From Bacteroidota bacterium (GTDB lineage: Bacteria; Bacteroidota; Bacteroidia; Palsa-965): a stretch of DNA of 43,606 nucleotides. Position 1 is the first letter of the stretch. Every line of letters begins with the position of its first letter. The position numbers and the translations under genes were made by a program. This document shows, piece by piece, positions 1 to 7,817 of the stretch. The notes beneath the pieces are model-generated. The model was not told the DNA's origin. It ran no database searches and worked only from the letters and a program-made list of their open reading frames with translations. The DNA is taken from the NCBI GenBank assembly GCA_013288325.1, contig JABDCB010000022.1:1-43606 (forward strand). The letters run 5' to 3'.

Positions 1-512
1 TTCTGAGACATATATTAAACTCGGCAGGCATTTCACGGTTTCCAGCAGGAGCATTTGAAATGGTACGTTTAGGAATAGGTTTGTATGGAATCGGGATGGA
101 TGAGGAGGAACAGCAACACCTTAAAAATGTAAGTACGTTAAAAACAACTATTTCTCAGATCCGTCAGGTTCCTGCAGGTGATACCATTGGCTATAGCCGT
201 AAAGGTGTGGCTGTTGCGAATATGCAGATTGCTACTGTCCCTATCGGATATGCCGATGGTTTAAGTCGTAAGCTGAGTAATGGAAAAGGGCGCTTATGGG
301 TAAACGGTAAGCCGGCACCTGTTGTAGGTAATGTATGTATGGATATGTGTATGATTGATATAACGGATATTAAGGCGGAGGAGGGGGACGAAGTGATTGT
401 GTTCGGCGGAAATTATCCGATTACCCGTTTGGCCAAAGACCTGGGAACGATTCCTTATGAGGTACTTACCAATGTATCCAGAAGGGTAAAACGCGTCTAT
501 TTTCAGGAGTAA
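1..512 (+). CDS. alr: Alanine racemase, C-terminal part (truncated by window edge)
   Basis: PLP-dependent racemase making D-alanine for peptidoglycan in the cytoplasm. The frame is open from base 3, before the first Met at 60, so only the last 170 or so residues are present. Numbered from the Met at 60, Arg3 in the VRLGIGLYG segment matches the arginine that contacts the PLP pyridine nitrogen. Tyr45 in TIGYSRKG matches catalytic Tyr265 of the Geobacillus enzyme. VPIGYADG, GNVCMDMCM and IPYEVLTNVSRRV are the usual C-terminal beta-domain motifs. In many Bacteroidota this domain is fused behind MurF; the missing 5' part prevents checking that here. It converges on the next gene with a 9-bp gap and no obvious terminator. 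Confidence 0.95.
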   Translation, partial: LRHILNSAGISRFPAGAFEMVRLGIGLYGIGMDEEEQQHLKNVSTLKTTISQIRQVPAGDTIGYSRKGVAVANMQIATVPIGYADGLSRKLSNGKGRLWVNGKPAPVVGNVCMDMCMIDITDIKAEEGDEVIVFGGNYPITRLAKDLGTIPYEVLTNVSRRVKRVYFQE

Positions 513-521
513 GCGCCTTTA

Positions 522-1442
522 TCAGAAGTATAGCGGGTGTAGTTTCCACTTTTTTAAACCGGGTCTGAATTCCAATGTAGGCGCCGGAACTTTAAAAATA
601 TTTATGGTTTTAAAAATAGCAGTAATAGCAGGGTCGTCGGTATGGATTCGTGTAAAATCCACATCGGGTGCCAGAAAGAATCGTCTGCTACGTTCAAAAA
701 CAGGGGTTGTTCCGTCGGCCGAGATAGGAGCATCGCTGTTTTTACGGGCACTGATCATCCCATCGGCTCCATATCCGAAAGAGACATTTAGCCAGGACGG
801 GAAATTTGTATTGGAAGGCAGGAAGGAAGCGATATTTCCGGAAATCCAGTAGCTCTGGCCGTTATAGTCTTTTAACCAGCTTTGTGCCGGGTTTGATCCC
901 AATTGATCAGGGCGGTAGGATGGATAAATGGTACGATGATAGGCAAATTTTAGCTGGATTCGTTGTTCATTCCATCCCAGATATTGACCCACTACAAGTG
1001 CTGTGCCGGCGGTATTGGCAATCATATCGCCTCCGGAAAACCCCCAACCAGAGGAAAAGCCGTCAAATATTTCTACGGTAGTGAGAAACAGGAGTCCGGT
1101 AAGTCCGCCATACCAGATAGCATGTTGATTGTCTATCCCCGTCCAGCGGTACACATCGGTACCCAGGGCTCCGACATTATAGGCGGTACAGGCATGTCCG
1201 AGTTTATCCATCTGTAACCATTCTCCATTATCATTAAAAAAATGGAAACGGCTGTGATGAAAATTTTTGTACCAGAGGGAGTGAAGAGCTATGATAGTTC
1301 CGGTAAAAAGAATCCCCTCCGCAAGGGCTACTCCGTTTGCCCGTGATGCATCATACGTTTTTGCAGGCTGAAGAAAAACCTGTGCCTTTACCGGAAGATT
1401 AAGAAATGCAAGAATGAGCAGAATGCTTATACAGAATTTCAT
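522..1442 (-). CDS. DUF2279-like exported/membrane protein
   Basis: About 306 residues from the chosen ATG at 1442. An upstream in-frame start at 1508 would add 22 residues ahead of what looks like a signal peptide (MKFCISILLILAFLNLPVKA), so 1442 is preferred; AAAGGA lies about 10 bases before it. The mature part begins with a hydrophobic segment (ALAEGILFTGTIIALHSLWY) and has MDKLGHACTAY, VEIFDGFSSGWGFSGGDMIANTAGT and a C-terminal region rich in aromatic residues. The order DKxGH, then E-x-x-DG, then GDxxAN is what I associate with DUF2279 (YfiM-like) proteins, whose role is unknown. Location in the cell envelope is inferred from the signal sequence. It converges on alr. Confidence 0.75.
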   Translation of the reverse strand: MKFCISILLILAFLNLPVKAQVFLQPAKTYDASRANGVALAEGILFTGTIIALHSLWYKNFHHSRFHFFNDNGEWLQMDKLGHACTAYNVGALGTDVYRWTGIDNQHAIWYGGLTGLLFLTTVEIFDGFSSGWGFSGGDMIANTAGTALVVGQYLGWNEQRIQLKFAYHRTIYPSYRPDQLGSNPAQSWLKDYNGQSYWISGNIASFLPSNTNFPSWLNVSFGYGADGMISARKNSDAPISADGTTPVFERSRRFFLAPDVDFTRIHTDDPAITAIFKTINIFKVPAPTLEFRPGLKKWKLHPLYF

Positions 1443-1668
1443 ATAGGGAATTCCTTTGTAAGGGGCTGAAAAACAACGCAAGATAACAAAAAGGCCGGGA
1501 GGGGGCATAACGGTACTAAGCCTTTGTTATCAAACAGGTAACAAAACACAATGATAATAAACATGTGTATGATTTCTTATAAAAAGGTATAAATCCGGTG
1601 AAGGAATTAAGTAATCTTGTTCTACCTTTATATGGCAAATCAAATTATCCAGTAAATCATTTTTTCTG

Positions 1669-2094
1669 ATGAAGACAATAAGGGAAATAAAAAGTTATTC
1701 CATGATCTTCAGTTTGAAGGAAGATGGTATTATGGAGATCCATAAGATTCCCGGCTGGAATGATACACCTACCCTGGCTCATGCCCAAAAGGATATGGAA
1801 TGTATTTCTGTTCTTTCGGAAGGGAAGATGTATCCTCATCTCTGTTATTTGCCCGATGTGGTGATTTCAAGAGAAATGAGAGAATTTTATGCCAGTCATG
1901 AACCCGTGAGTGCAGCCACAGCCTTGATTGTGAAAAGCAGTTTTCAGCGAATCCTTGGAAACTTTTTTCTTGGAATGAATAAGGTAAAAGTGCCTGTCAA
2001 ACTGTTTGGAGATGAAACAGAAGCGAGACAATGGTTATCCAAATATAAAACAGATGTAGTATCACCTCGTCCCTTGTCAGTGTTTGCCGAGTAA
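1669..2094 (+). CDS. Small cytosolic protein, possibly STAS/SpoIIAA-like
   Basis: A 141-residue protein without signal peptide or membrane segment. The pattern KEDGIMEIHKIPG, then a central PDVVISREMREFYAS, then AATALIVKSSFQRILGNFFLGMNKVKVPVKLFGDETEARQWLSKY resembles the beta-alpha order of STAS/SpoIIAA-like folds, in particular the helix-strand ending in F-x-D-E-x-E-A-x-x-WL that closes such domains. This is pattern memory, not an alignment. Its position 42 bases before a histidine kinase and upstream of a SpoIIE-type phosphatase fits a role in a signalling switch, but no phospho-acceptor serine can be assigned. A -7-like TACCTTTA lies at 1623-1630. Confidence 0.7.
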   Translation: MKTIREIKSYSMIFSLKEDGIMEIHKIPGWNDTPTLAHAQKDMECISVLSEGKMYPHLCYLPDVVISREMREFYASHEPVSAATALIVKSSFQRILGNFFLGMNKVKVPVKLFGDETEARQWLSKYKTDVVSPRPLSVFAE

Positions 2095-2136
2095 TTTGCA
2101 TTTTCACTGCCTTTGATTATTGAAACAGTATCAGGT

Positions 2137-3009
2137 ATGACACAATCCTTGGAAAATAAACGTTTGGAAGAGATTTTGGAAATGATAACGGCTATGGCAG
2201 CCCTTGATTTTTCCAAACGGATTGATGTGAAAGTGCATCCGGATGATCCACTGGAAGCGATTGCGTATGGTGTTAACATGCTGAGCGAAGAATTACAGAA
2301 CAATGTTATTGAACGTCGCAGATTAAGCGATATTAACCGTCATCTCGAGGACTTTGCATATACAACATCGCATGATCTGAAATCGCCATTGCATGCAGTG
2401 CAGGGACTGGTAACAATTCTGAAAAACGAACTGGAAGAAAGTGAAGAGGTAAGTCCGGAGATTTCGCGTTTGCTGGAAATGATTTCAGCTTCCGTTCTCA
2501 AAATGAGGGAGATGATTGATGGCATTCTTGAATATTCACGTTTGGATACACAATCCTACCCGGTAAGCTGGATGGACGCAGAAAAGGAATTGAAGGAAAT
2601 CATAGAATTGCATGCCAAACAAAATGTGAAAATAATTCTGGATACTCCGATGCCAGCTTTATGGTTTAACAGGATTGTCTTTATTCAAATCATGGATAAC
2701 CTGATTAATAACTCCATGAAGTATTGTAAGAAAAACCTTTGTGAAATTCATATCGCTCATCATTCGGAGGGAGGCGAGCATTCTTTTTCCGTTTCCGATA
2801 ACGGTCCCGGTATTGATCCTGTATTTCACGCCAAAATTTTCGAACTTTTTGTCAGCCTTCCTCATCAGGAAGGGATGGAAAGCACCGGTATAGGACTGGC
2901 AACAGTAAAAAAACTGGTAGAGAGCACAGGTGGTAAGATTCGCCTGGAGTCGGCACCCGGAAAAGGAGCCACATTTTACTTTACCATTCCGGTTTCTCTG
3001 CCGGGATAA
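2137..3009 (+). CDS. Soluble sensor histidine kinase (HisKA + HATPase_c)
   Basis: 290 residues from ATG 2137; an in-frame TTG at 2113 would add eight residues but is less likely. Residues 24-60 (LDFSKRIDV...DPLEAIAYGVNMLSEEL) look like a HAMP-type helix pair without membrane segments. The H-box is EDFAYTTSHDLKSPLHAV, with the phosphorylated His near residue 79. The N-box is MDNLINNSMKY (187-196), the G1 box SDNGPGID (220-227) and the G2 box STGIGLATVKKL (249-260). All catalytic motifs are intact, so it should autophosphorylate. There is no transmembrane sensor and no receiver domain. The response regulator must be elsewhere. The input may come from the STAS-like protein just upstream, which is inference from adjacency. 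Confidence 0.93.
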   Translation: MTQSLENKRLEEILEMITAMAALDFSKRIDVKVHPDDPLEAIAYGVNMLSEELQNNVIERRRLSDINRHLEDFAYTTSHDLKSPLHAVQGLVTILKNELEESEEVSPEISRLLEMISASVLKMREMIDGILEYSRLDTQSYPVSWMDAEKELKEIIELHAKQNVKIILDTPMPALWFNRIVFIQIMDNLINNSMKYCKKNLCEIHIAHHSEGGEHSFSVSDNGPGIDPVFHAKIFELFVSLPHQEGMESTGIGLATVKKLVESTGGKIRLESAPGKGATFYFTIPVSLPG

Positions 3010-3050
3010 TCCGGTACAGATATGTTTCTTCTTTACCGTAAGCACCATCC

Positions 3051-3058
3051 TATTTTTG
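3051..3058 (+). promoter_or_regulatory. Candidate -7 box upstream of the 3099 gene
   Basis: TATTTTTG matches the Bacteroidota -7 consensus TAnnTTTG. It lies 40 bases before the ATG at 3099 and 42 bases after the kinase stop codon. No good -33 TTTG is seen, so the gene could equally be co-transcribed with the kinase. Confidence 0.35.
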
Positions 3059-3098
3059 TATATTGCATGCTCAACGGCCTCCGGGCAAATACAATATT

Positions 3099-3503
3099 AT
3101 GAAGAAGAACAAAAAATCCGCCCCTGATATTTATCACGCTATTTCCACATATCTGACTTCCTATGCTTATCTGCCGGAAATGAAAGATGATGGCTCGGCT
3201 TTTGAAAAGAGAAAAATAAAGAGTGCAGGATTCAGTGCCGATCATTCTCAGCTTATTCTTACCGGCAGCGGGAAAACAGATGGTGCTTATATTATACCTT
3301 TAAAAAGTCTCCGTAAAATATATTCAAGAACCGACCGGGAATTTGATAAAGTAATTATCCGGGGGTTTATCAGCCAGGGAGAGGATTTCTCCATAGGCGA
3401 ACGTCAACAACTGACCATTTATCTCAAAGGGCACCCTTCCCATCATCATATTGCCGTGAAAATTAAAAACGGTTTAACGGAACTGATGAAAAAAGCATTA
3501 TAA
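3099..3503 (+). CDS. Unrecognised small protein
   Basis: 134 residues from ATG 3099; an in-frame TTG at 3063 is less likely. It begins with a lysine-rich stretch, has no signal peptide and no membrane segment, and is probably cytosolic. SAGFSADHSQLILTGSGKTDGAYIIPLKSLRKIYSR followed by GEDFSIGERQQLTIYLKGHPSHHHIAVKIKNG suggests a compact mainly beta fold with a C-terminal helix. I recognise no family. It lies between a histidine kinase and a SpoIIE-type phosphatase on the same strand, so a signalling connection is possible but unproven. Confidence 0.7.
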   Translation: MKKNKKSAPDIYHAISTYLTSYAYLPEMKDDGSAFEKRKIKSAGFSADHSQLILTGSGKTDGAYIIPLKSLRKIYSRTDREFDKVIIRGFISQGEDFSIGERQQLTIYLKGHPSHHHIAVKIKNGLTELMKKAL

Positions 3504-3506
3504 CCC

Positions 3507-3731
3507 CTATTCTGCTTGTTTGCCCGAACCCTGCTTTTTATGGCGGCTGTATCTGTCGGATATTATGATGCCACGATCTGAAAAGGATCGCAGTTCATCG
3601 AATACTACAATTTCATAATATTTCAGAGACTCTAAAGCGATACCAAGAGCGTACGTTTGTATCACAGTATTCCAACTGCAATGACCAAGCGCTTCTTGAC
3701 TACCAGCCGTGACAAGCACGGTGATTTCCAT
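3507..3731 (-). CDS. Doubtful small ORF, antisense within the signalling cluster
   Basis: 74 residues from an ATG at 3731; an upstream in-frame start at 3758 is also possible. The translation has balanced composition (MEITVLVTAGSQEALGHC, later ESLKYYEIVVFDELRSFSDRG) and ends in a charged tail. It fills the gap between two plus-strand genes, and its stop lies 3 bases from the end of the 3099 gene. No family is recognised and no promoter was found. It may be a chance reading frame. Confidence 0.35.
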   Translation of the reverse strand: MEITVLVTAGSQEALGHCSWNTVIQTYALGIALESLKYYEIVVFDELRSFSDRGIIISDRYSRHKKQGSGKQAE

Positions 3732-3819
3732 AAGACATGCTTTCTGCATCGGCAGCATGCCAGGCTTTTATTTTATCGGTTAATTCCTTTTAGGCAGTTC
3801 CACCAATAAACCTCAGCTT

Positions 3820-4686
3820 ATGATAGGAACAATGATTCAGGAGAAACGTATGGTAGAAAGAAGGGAAGAAGAGAACGGTTCCTTTCTTCAATTGCAAATA
3901 GAGTATCAGCAATTATTTAGAAACAATAAGGAGCTGATGGATGGAATCCATTATGCACAGCTTATTCAGCAGGGAATATTACCTCAGGACCGGCATCTGA
4001 AACGGATTTTTGAAGAATATTTCGTGATATATAAACCCCAGAGTATCATTGGTGGTGATTTATATTGGGTAGGGCAAAAAGATAAACTGCGCATTTTTGC
4101 TGTGGCCGATTGTACCGGACATGGAGTAAGCGGAGCTTTGTTATCTGTTCTCGCCTTGTCGTTCCTGAATTATGTTATTCTCGGAAAGCAATTTTCCGAA
4201 CCGCATGAAGTGCTGGAAGAGCTGGATAAGAAATGGATCGAAACATTTCATCAGGGTATGGAGTTCGGATTTGACAATGACTGGATGGAAATAGGGCTGT
4301 GTGCCTTTAATACAGAAACCCGGGAACTGCAATATTCAGGAGCTTTTAATAAACTCACCTGTATTTGCAACGGTGAATTAACTACACGTTATGGAAGCCG
4401 TTATCCGATTGGCGGATGGCAGCTTGAAAAATCAAGAACCTATGAAAATCATTCGTTGATTCTTCCTGAAAACAGTATGGTTTATTTGCATACCGATGGA
4501 TTTAAAGACCAGTTTGGATTCGGCTCCGGCAAACGATATGGAAGCAAACGGCTTGGTGCTTTAATCGAATCGGTTGCCTCCTTGCCTGCACAGGATCAAA
4601 AAATGAAAATGGAAGCGGAACTGGAAGCGTGGAAAGGATTGGAATTACAGACCGATGATATCTGTATGATGGGGGTAAGATTATAA
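3820..4686 (+). CDS. SpoIIE-family (PP2C-like) serine phosphatase
   Basis: 288 residues, soluble. Residues 1-55 form a probable coiled coil ending in IHYAQLIQQGILP, the linker typical of Bacteroidota SpoIIE-domain proteins. The phosphatase core follows with metal-binding motifs IIGGDLYW (Asp80), VADCTGHGVSGAL (Asp97), LHTDGFKDQFG and the C-terminal QTDDICMMGVRL. The acidic residues expected to hold two Mn/Mg ions are all present. No sensory domain is fused, so control probably comes through partner proteins. By analogy with Bacillus SpoIIE/RsbU it would dephosphorylate a STAS-domain antagonist; the STAS-like protein at 1669 is a candidate, which is inference from neighbourhood. Confidence 0.92.
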   Translation: MIGTMIQEKRMVERREEENGSFLQLQIEYQQLFRNNKELMDGIHYAQLIQQGILPQDRHLKRIFEEYFVIYKPQSIIGGDLYWVGQKDKLRIFAVADCTGHGVSGALLSVLALSFLNYVILGKQFSEPHEVLEELDKKWIETFHQGMEFGFDNDWMEIGLCAFNTETRELQYSGAFNKLTCICNGELTTRYGSRYPIGGWQLEKSRTYENHSLILPENSMVYLHTDGFKDQFGFGSGKRYGSKRLGALIESVASLPAQDQKMKMEAELEAWKGLELQTDDICMMGVRL

Positions 4687-5233
4687 TAAGAGTATGTTAA
4701 GACAGCCAACGATACGTCTTTCTAAGAGCGCAAAACAGCATTAATCCATTTTAAAAGGGTAAAAGTTGCGCTTTGCCCATATTTAATTCTGACTGGTCGA
4801 CAATAAGTGAATATTCATGCCGGTAAATTATTTTATGGTCGAATAATTGATTCAATGCTTGCAAATTGATTTTTTTTGTCTTAACATTGTTATAAGTAAA
4901 TATTCAAGAAGCGAATATCCTACAAGAGTTTCTGTTAAATCTTCAACAGAAACAGTCCGAAGCCGCTTCAAGCCAAGTTGTCCAAACAACCAAATTGCTT
5001 GAAGCTATGTTAAACCAGGACAGTACTCAAACACTAGGTACCATTTATTTTTATGCTGCTCATTTAATTATCCGAGCAGGGCAATCTCATTCTTTACGAT
5101 TTGTTGATACACGTTTCTAAACCTTATCAGGTATAAGAACGTAGTAAGAATATACTAGCTAGTACGCATTGATTGATCTTCATCCCGCACATGATGAAGA
5201 AAGTACAACTACTCACTCACAAATTAACACATC
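4687..5233. other. 547-bp gap with a start-less coding-like frame and small repeats
   Basis: No gene with a standard start is visible. The gap holds a plus-strand open frame at 4896-5120 (separate entry), a near-direct repeat of ATAAGTrAATATTCAwG at 4803-4819 and 4892-4908, a -7-like TAACATTG at 4882-4889, and a 12-bp palindrome TACTAGCTAGTA at 5153-5164 in the leader of the secreted protein that starts at 5234. Confidence 0.6.
4896..5120 (+). pseudogene. Coding-like open frame lacking a standard start
   Basis: An uninterrupted 74-codon frame runs from just after a TAA at 4893 to a TAA at 5118. Its translation looks protein-like: an amphipathic, Gln/Leu-rich first half (ILQEFLLNLQQKQSEAASS, then TTKLLEAMLNQD) and a C-terminal TIYFYAAHLIIRAGQSH. 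There is no ATG, GTG or TTG before the in-frame ATG at 5007, which would leave only 37 residues. It could use ATT at 4902, be the remnant of a longer gene that lost its 5' end, or be chance. A promoter-like TAACATTG ends 6 bases before it. I recognise no family. Confidence 0.35.
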
Positions 5234-6220
5234 ATGAGAACAGCACTACCTATTTCCAAGGTGAAGTATTCGTTGGCATTGTTGATTGCGACTGGCGTAC
5301 TGAGTATTACTCCTCACAAAGCTACTGCACAGGAATTGACACAAAATAATGACCCGGTTAAAAAGACAGCGCCGGTTGTTACAATAAAAGTTGAAGATAC
5401 AGATGAAGATGAGGACGGAGATCGTGCCGACAGAAGTTTGAATTGCGGAGGTACAGAACGCTGGAGTGAAAAAGTGCTGGTAGATGCTGCTGTAGGTACT
5501 ATTAACTGGACACCGGTGGTGCAAACAGTTACACAGCTTGCAAATCTGAGTACGCCCACACCATCTACTACCATGCCCCGTACAGGACCTGTAGAAACAA
5601 CCTGTTATCAGGTAAGCTGCAGTATAACTATTAAGAAGGCAGAATCGGATAATGATTATCACCTGGTTCTGTCTGACGGAAGCAGTACTGTAATTGGTGA
5701 GATTCCGGATCCATCCTGTTCGGCTGCTGCAGCTTCAGCATATGTGAATGACTTTATCGCCGCCCGTAATTTTATTGATGCCAATATTGCCAGCGGAAAT
5801 GTAAGCAGTGTAAGCATTCCTCCTGTTGTGGTTACCGGAGTGGGATTTGTTGATCCTCCTCATGGTCAGACAGGGGCTGCTCCTAATAATTTTGAAGTTC
5901 ATGCTATTACCAATATACATTTTCAAACGGCTACCGGAATAACAAATCAGGCACTCACTTTAAAGGCGAGCGTAGGGCCAAACCCTTTTAACACTTCAAC
6001 AGAATTTCAGCTTAATTCCAATCTGAATGATTTAAACAAAGTAACCCTTACACTTTTTGATATGCAGGGCCAGATTGTAAGAGATGAAGAGGTGCCCGTA
6101 ATAGGTACCAGTCAGATTGATTATGTAATGCCAAAAGGAAATCTGACTCCGGGTATTTATTTCTACCGCTTTCGCAACAATGGAGCTATCCTGTACGAAG
6201 GAAGAGTTGTAGCGCAGTAG
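5234..6220 (+). CDS. Secreted protein with T9SS type A C-terminal sorting domain
   Basis: 328 residues. The N-terminus is a Sec signal peptide (KYSLALLIATGVLSI, ending around HKATAQE). An acidic stretch follows (VEDTDEDEDGDRADR), then a region with several cysteines (LNCGG, CYQVSCSI, DPSCSAAAA) of unknown fold. The last 80 or so residues are a type IX sorting domain: VGPNPFNTSTEFQL, then KVTLTLFDMQGQIV, then GNLTPGIYFYRFRNNGAILYEGRVV. The protein is therefore predicted to cross the outer membrane through T9SS and be released or anchored on the surface. I do not recognise the cargo part. It is monocistronic, with a strong terminator downstream. Confidence 0.88.
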   Translation: MRTALPISKVKYSLALLIATGVLSITPHKATAQELTQNNDPVKKTAPVVTIKVEDTDEDEDGDRADRSLNCGGTERWSEKVLVDAAVGTINWTPVVQTVTQLANLSTPTPSTTMPRTGPVETTCYQVSCSITIKKAESDNDYHLVLSDGSSTVIGEIPDPSCSAAAASAYVNDFIAARNFIDANIASGNVSSVSIPPVVVTGVGFVDPPHGQTGAAPNNFEVHAITNIHFQTATGITNQALTLKASVGPNPFNTSTEFQLNSNLNDLNKVTLTLFDMQGQIVRDEEVPVIGTSQIDYVMPKGNLTPGIYFYRFRNNGAILYEGRVVAQ

Positions 6221-6275
6221 TATTCAAGAGTAAACGCTTCTCTGGTTGTGTGTTCTCCAGAGAGTGTTTTGTGCA

Positions 6276-6326
6276 AATCCCTTCATTGGGCGGGAACAAG
6301 GACCCGCTCGATGGGGGATTTTTTTT
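6276..6326 (+). terminator. Rho-independent terminator after the T9SS protein
   Basis: A two-part stem: an outer AATCCCTT pairs with GGGGGATT, and an inner GGGCGGG pairs with CCCGCTC with one G-U. The run of eight T follows. A second, smaller hairpin (TCTCTGG at 6239-6245 with CCAGAGA at 6257-6263) sits between the stop codon and this one. Confidence 0.8.
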
Positions 6327-6330
6327 ATGG

Positions 6331-6408
6331 AGAAGGCAGAAGAAAGAAGTCAGAAATCAGAAGAACGGAGATAACTTTCTGACTTCTTTCTTCTTTCTTC
6401 TGCCTTCT
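6331..6408. repeat. Purine/pyrimidine inverted repeat between convergent genes
   Basis: AAGAAGTCAGAAA (6344-6356) pairs with TTTCTGACTTCTT (6376-6388). AGAAGGCAGAAGAAAG (6331-6346) pairs with CTTTCTTCTGCCTTCT (6393-6408). The arms form a long, slightly slipped hairpin that reaches the stop codon of the minus-strand dehydrogenase. It may terminate that gene or be a dispersed intergenic repeat. Confidence 0.7.
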
Positions 6409-7589
6409 TATTCAAACGCTGCAATACCGGTAATGTCATTTCCGGTAATCAGCAGATGAATATCATGCGTTCCTTCATACGTAATAACTGATTCCAGATT
6501 CATCATATGACGCATGATCGGATATTCACCGGTAATACCCATTCCACCATGAATCTGACGGGCTTCCCTGGCAATATTGAGAGCCATGAATACATTATTT
6601 CGTTTTGCCATGGAAATCTGAGCCGGTGTAGCCCGGTGTTCATTCTTTAATACTCCTAGTCTCCAGGTAAGCAACTGAGCTTTGGTGATTTCTGTAATCA
6701 TTTCGGCCAGTTTTTTCTGTGTAAGCTGGAACCCTGCGATAGGCTTACCAAACTGGACACGCTGCTTTGAATAGTTTAATGCCGAATCATAACAATCCAT
6801 GGCTGCTCCGATGGCTCCCCAGGCTATTCCATAACGGGCCGAGTTAAGGCAGCTGAGTGGCCCTTTAAGACCTTTTACGGTGGTAAAAACGTTGCCCTTG
6901 GGTACTTTTACATTATCAAATACAAGTTCGCCTGTGGCACTGGCCCGGAGCGACCATTTTCCATGTGTTTCAGGAGTAGTAAATCCAGCCCAACCCCGTT
7001 CTATCACCATTCCACGTATATCCCCTGCTTCATCTTTAGCCCATACTACAGCGATATCGGCGAAAGGAGCATTTGAAATCCACATCTTAGCTCCGTTTAA
7101 AAGATAATGGTCGCCTTTGTCACGTATATTCGACAACATACCATTGGGGTTGGAACCATGGTCTGGTTCGGTAAGACCGAAACAGCCCATTAAATCGCCT
7201 GAAGCAAGTTTAGGAAGGTATTTCTTTTTCAGTTCTTCCGATGCATAGGTATAAATAGGAAACATAACCAGCGAGCTCTGAACAGATGCAGTGGAGCGAA
7301 GTCCGCTATCACCTCTTTCCAATTCCTGCATGATCAAACCGTAAGAAATCTGATCTAAACCGGGTCCCCCGTATTCTTGAGGAATATACGGGCCAAAAGC
7401 GCCTATTTCAGCAAGACCTTTGATCCATTGCTTTGGAAATTCAGCTTTCTGACAAGCTTCTTCTATAATCGGAGATACTTCTTTTTTCACCCAGGCTCTG
7501 GCCGTATCACGAATTAATTTATGCTCATCGCTTAACAATTCATCCATGAGATAGTAATCCGGATGCTGGAAATTATCAGTTTTAGCCAT
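6408..7589 (-). CDS. gcdH: Acyl-CoA dehydrogenase, glutaryl-CoA dehydrogenase-like
   Basis: FAD enzyme, 393 residues from ATG 7589. A longer version from 7631 adds 14 residues with no family support. ELERGDSGLRSTASVQSSLVM matches the segment of glutaryl-CoA dehydrogenases that holds the glutarate carboxylate (the Glu, Arg and Ser of ExERxDSGxRS). CFGLTEPDHGSNP is the flavin loop and KMWISNAPFADIAVVWAKD the central beta-domain. RQIHGGMGITGEYPIMRHMMN and SVITYEGTHDIHLLITG carry the catalytic-base Glu. The expected reaction is oxidative decarboxylation of glutaryl-CoA to crotonyl-CoA in lysine/tryptophan breakdown, although related acyl-CoAs cannot be excluded. No electron-transfer flavoprotein gene is nearby. 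It is monocistronic. Confidence 0.9.
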   Translation of the reverse strand: MAKTDNFQHPDYYLMDELLSDEHKLIRDTARAWVKKEVSPIIEEACQKAEFPKQWIKGLAEIGAFGPYIPQEYGGPGLDQISYGLIMQELERGDSGLRSTASVQSSLVMFPIYTYASEELKKKYLPKLASGDLMGCFGLTEPDHGSNPNGMLSNIRDKGDHYLLNGAKMWISNAPFADIAVVWAKDEAGDIRGMVIERGWAGFTTPETHGKWSLRASATGELVFDNVKVPKGNVFTTVKGLKGPLSCLNSARYGIAWGAIGAAMDCYDSALNYSKQRVQFGKPIAGFQLTQKKLAEMITEITKAQLLTWRLGVLKNEHRATPAQISMAKRNNVFMALNIAREARQIHGGMGITGEYPIMRHMMNLESVITYEGTHDIHLLITGNDITGIAAFE

Positions 7590-7692
7590 TTTATTGAAGG
7601 TTATCGAGAAAGTATAAGAAACAGAGGCCAAAAGTAAGTATTTTTTTCGCTGCTGAGCTTTTAAAGCACTGGTAAATACTATACGGGATTCT

Positions 7693-7721
7693 TTTGTTGG
7701 AAACGAAAAATCCTATATTTG
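7693..7721 (+). promoter_or_regulatory. Bacteroidota promoter for yceI
   Basis: TTTG at 7693-7696, a 17-base spacer, then TATATTTG at 7714-7721, a full match to TAnnTTTG. The predicted transcript has a leader of about 90 bases before the ATG at 7818, containing a palindrome and a 14-codon mini-ORF (ATG 7735, stop TAG 7777-7779). Confidence 0.7.
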
Positions 7722-7771
7722 CCCGGAAAGAAACATGAAATTCAACATATATTTTAGAAGTAACCCAACCT

Positions 7772-7788
7772 TGGCATAGAATATGCCA
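7772..7788. promoter_or_regulatory. Palindrome in the yceI leader
   Basis: TGGCATA, spacer GAA, TATGCCA: a perfect 7-bp inverted repeat about 45 bases downstream of the predicted transcription start and 30 bases before the ATG. It overlaps the stop codon of the leader mini-ORF. It could be an operator or a small RNA hairpin. Confidence 0.4.
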
Positions 7789-7817
7789 TCTACCAACTAC
7801 ACACTATCACAAACCCT

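Noticed and set aside
3507-3731. Confident gene call for the minus-strand frame between the 3099 and SpoIIE genes
   Set aside because: Kept only as a low-confidence feature: no family, no promoter, and location inside a same-strand cluster.
5246-5662. Minus-strand frames opposite the T9SS protein
   Set aside because: Cys/Ser/Val-rich shadows of a well-supported secreted protein with signal peptide and sorting domain.
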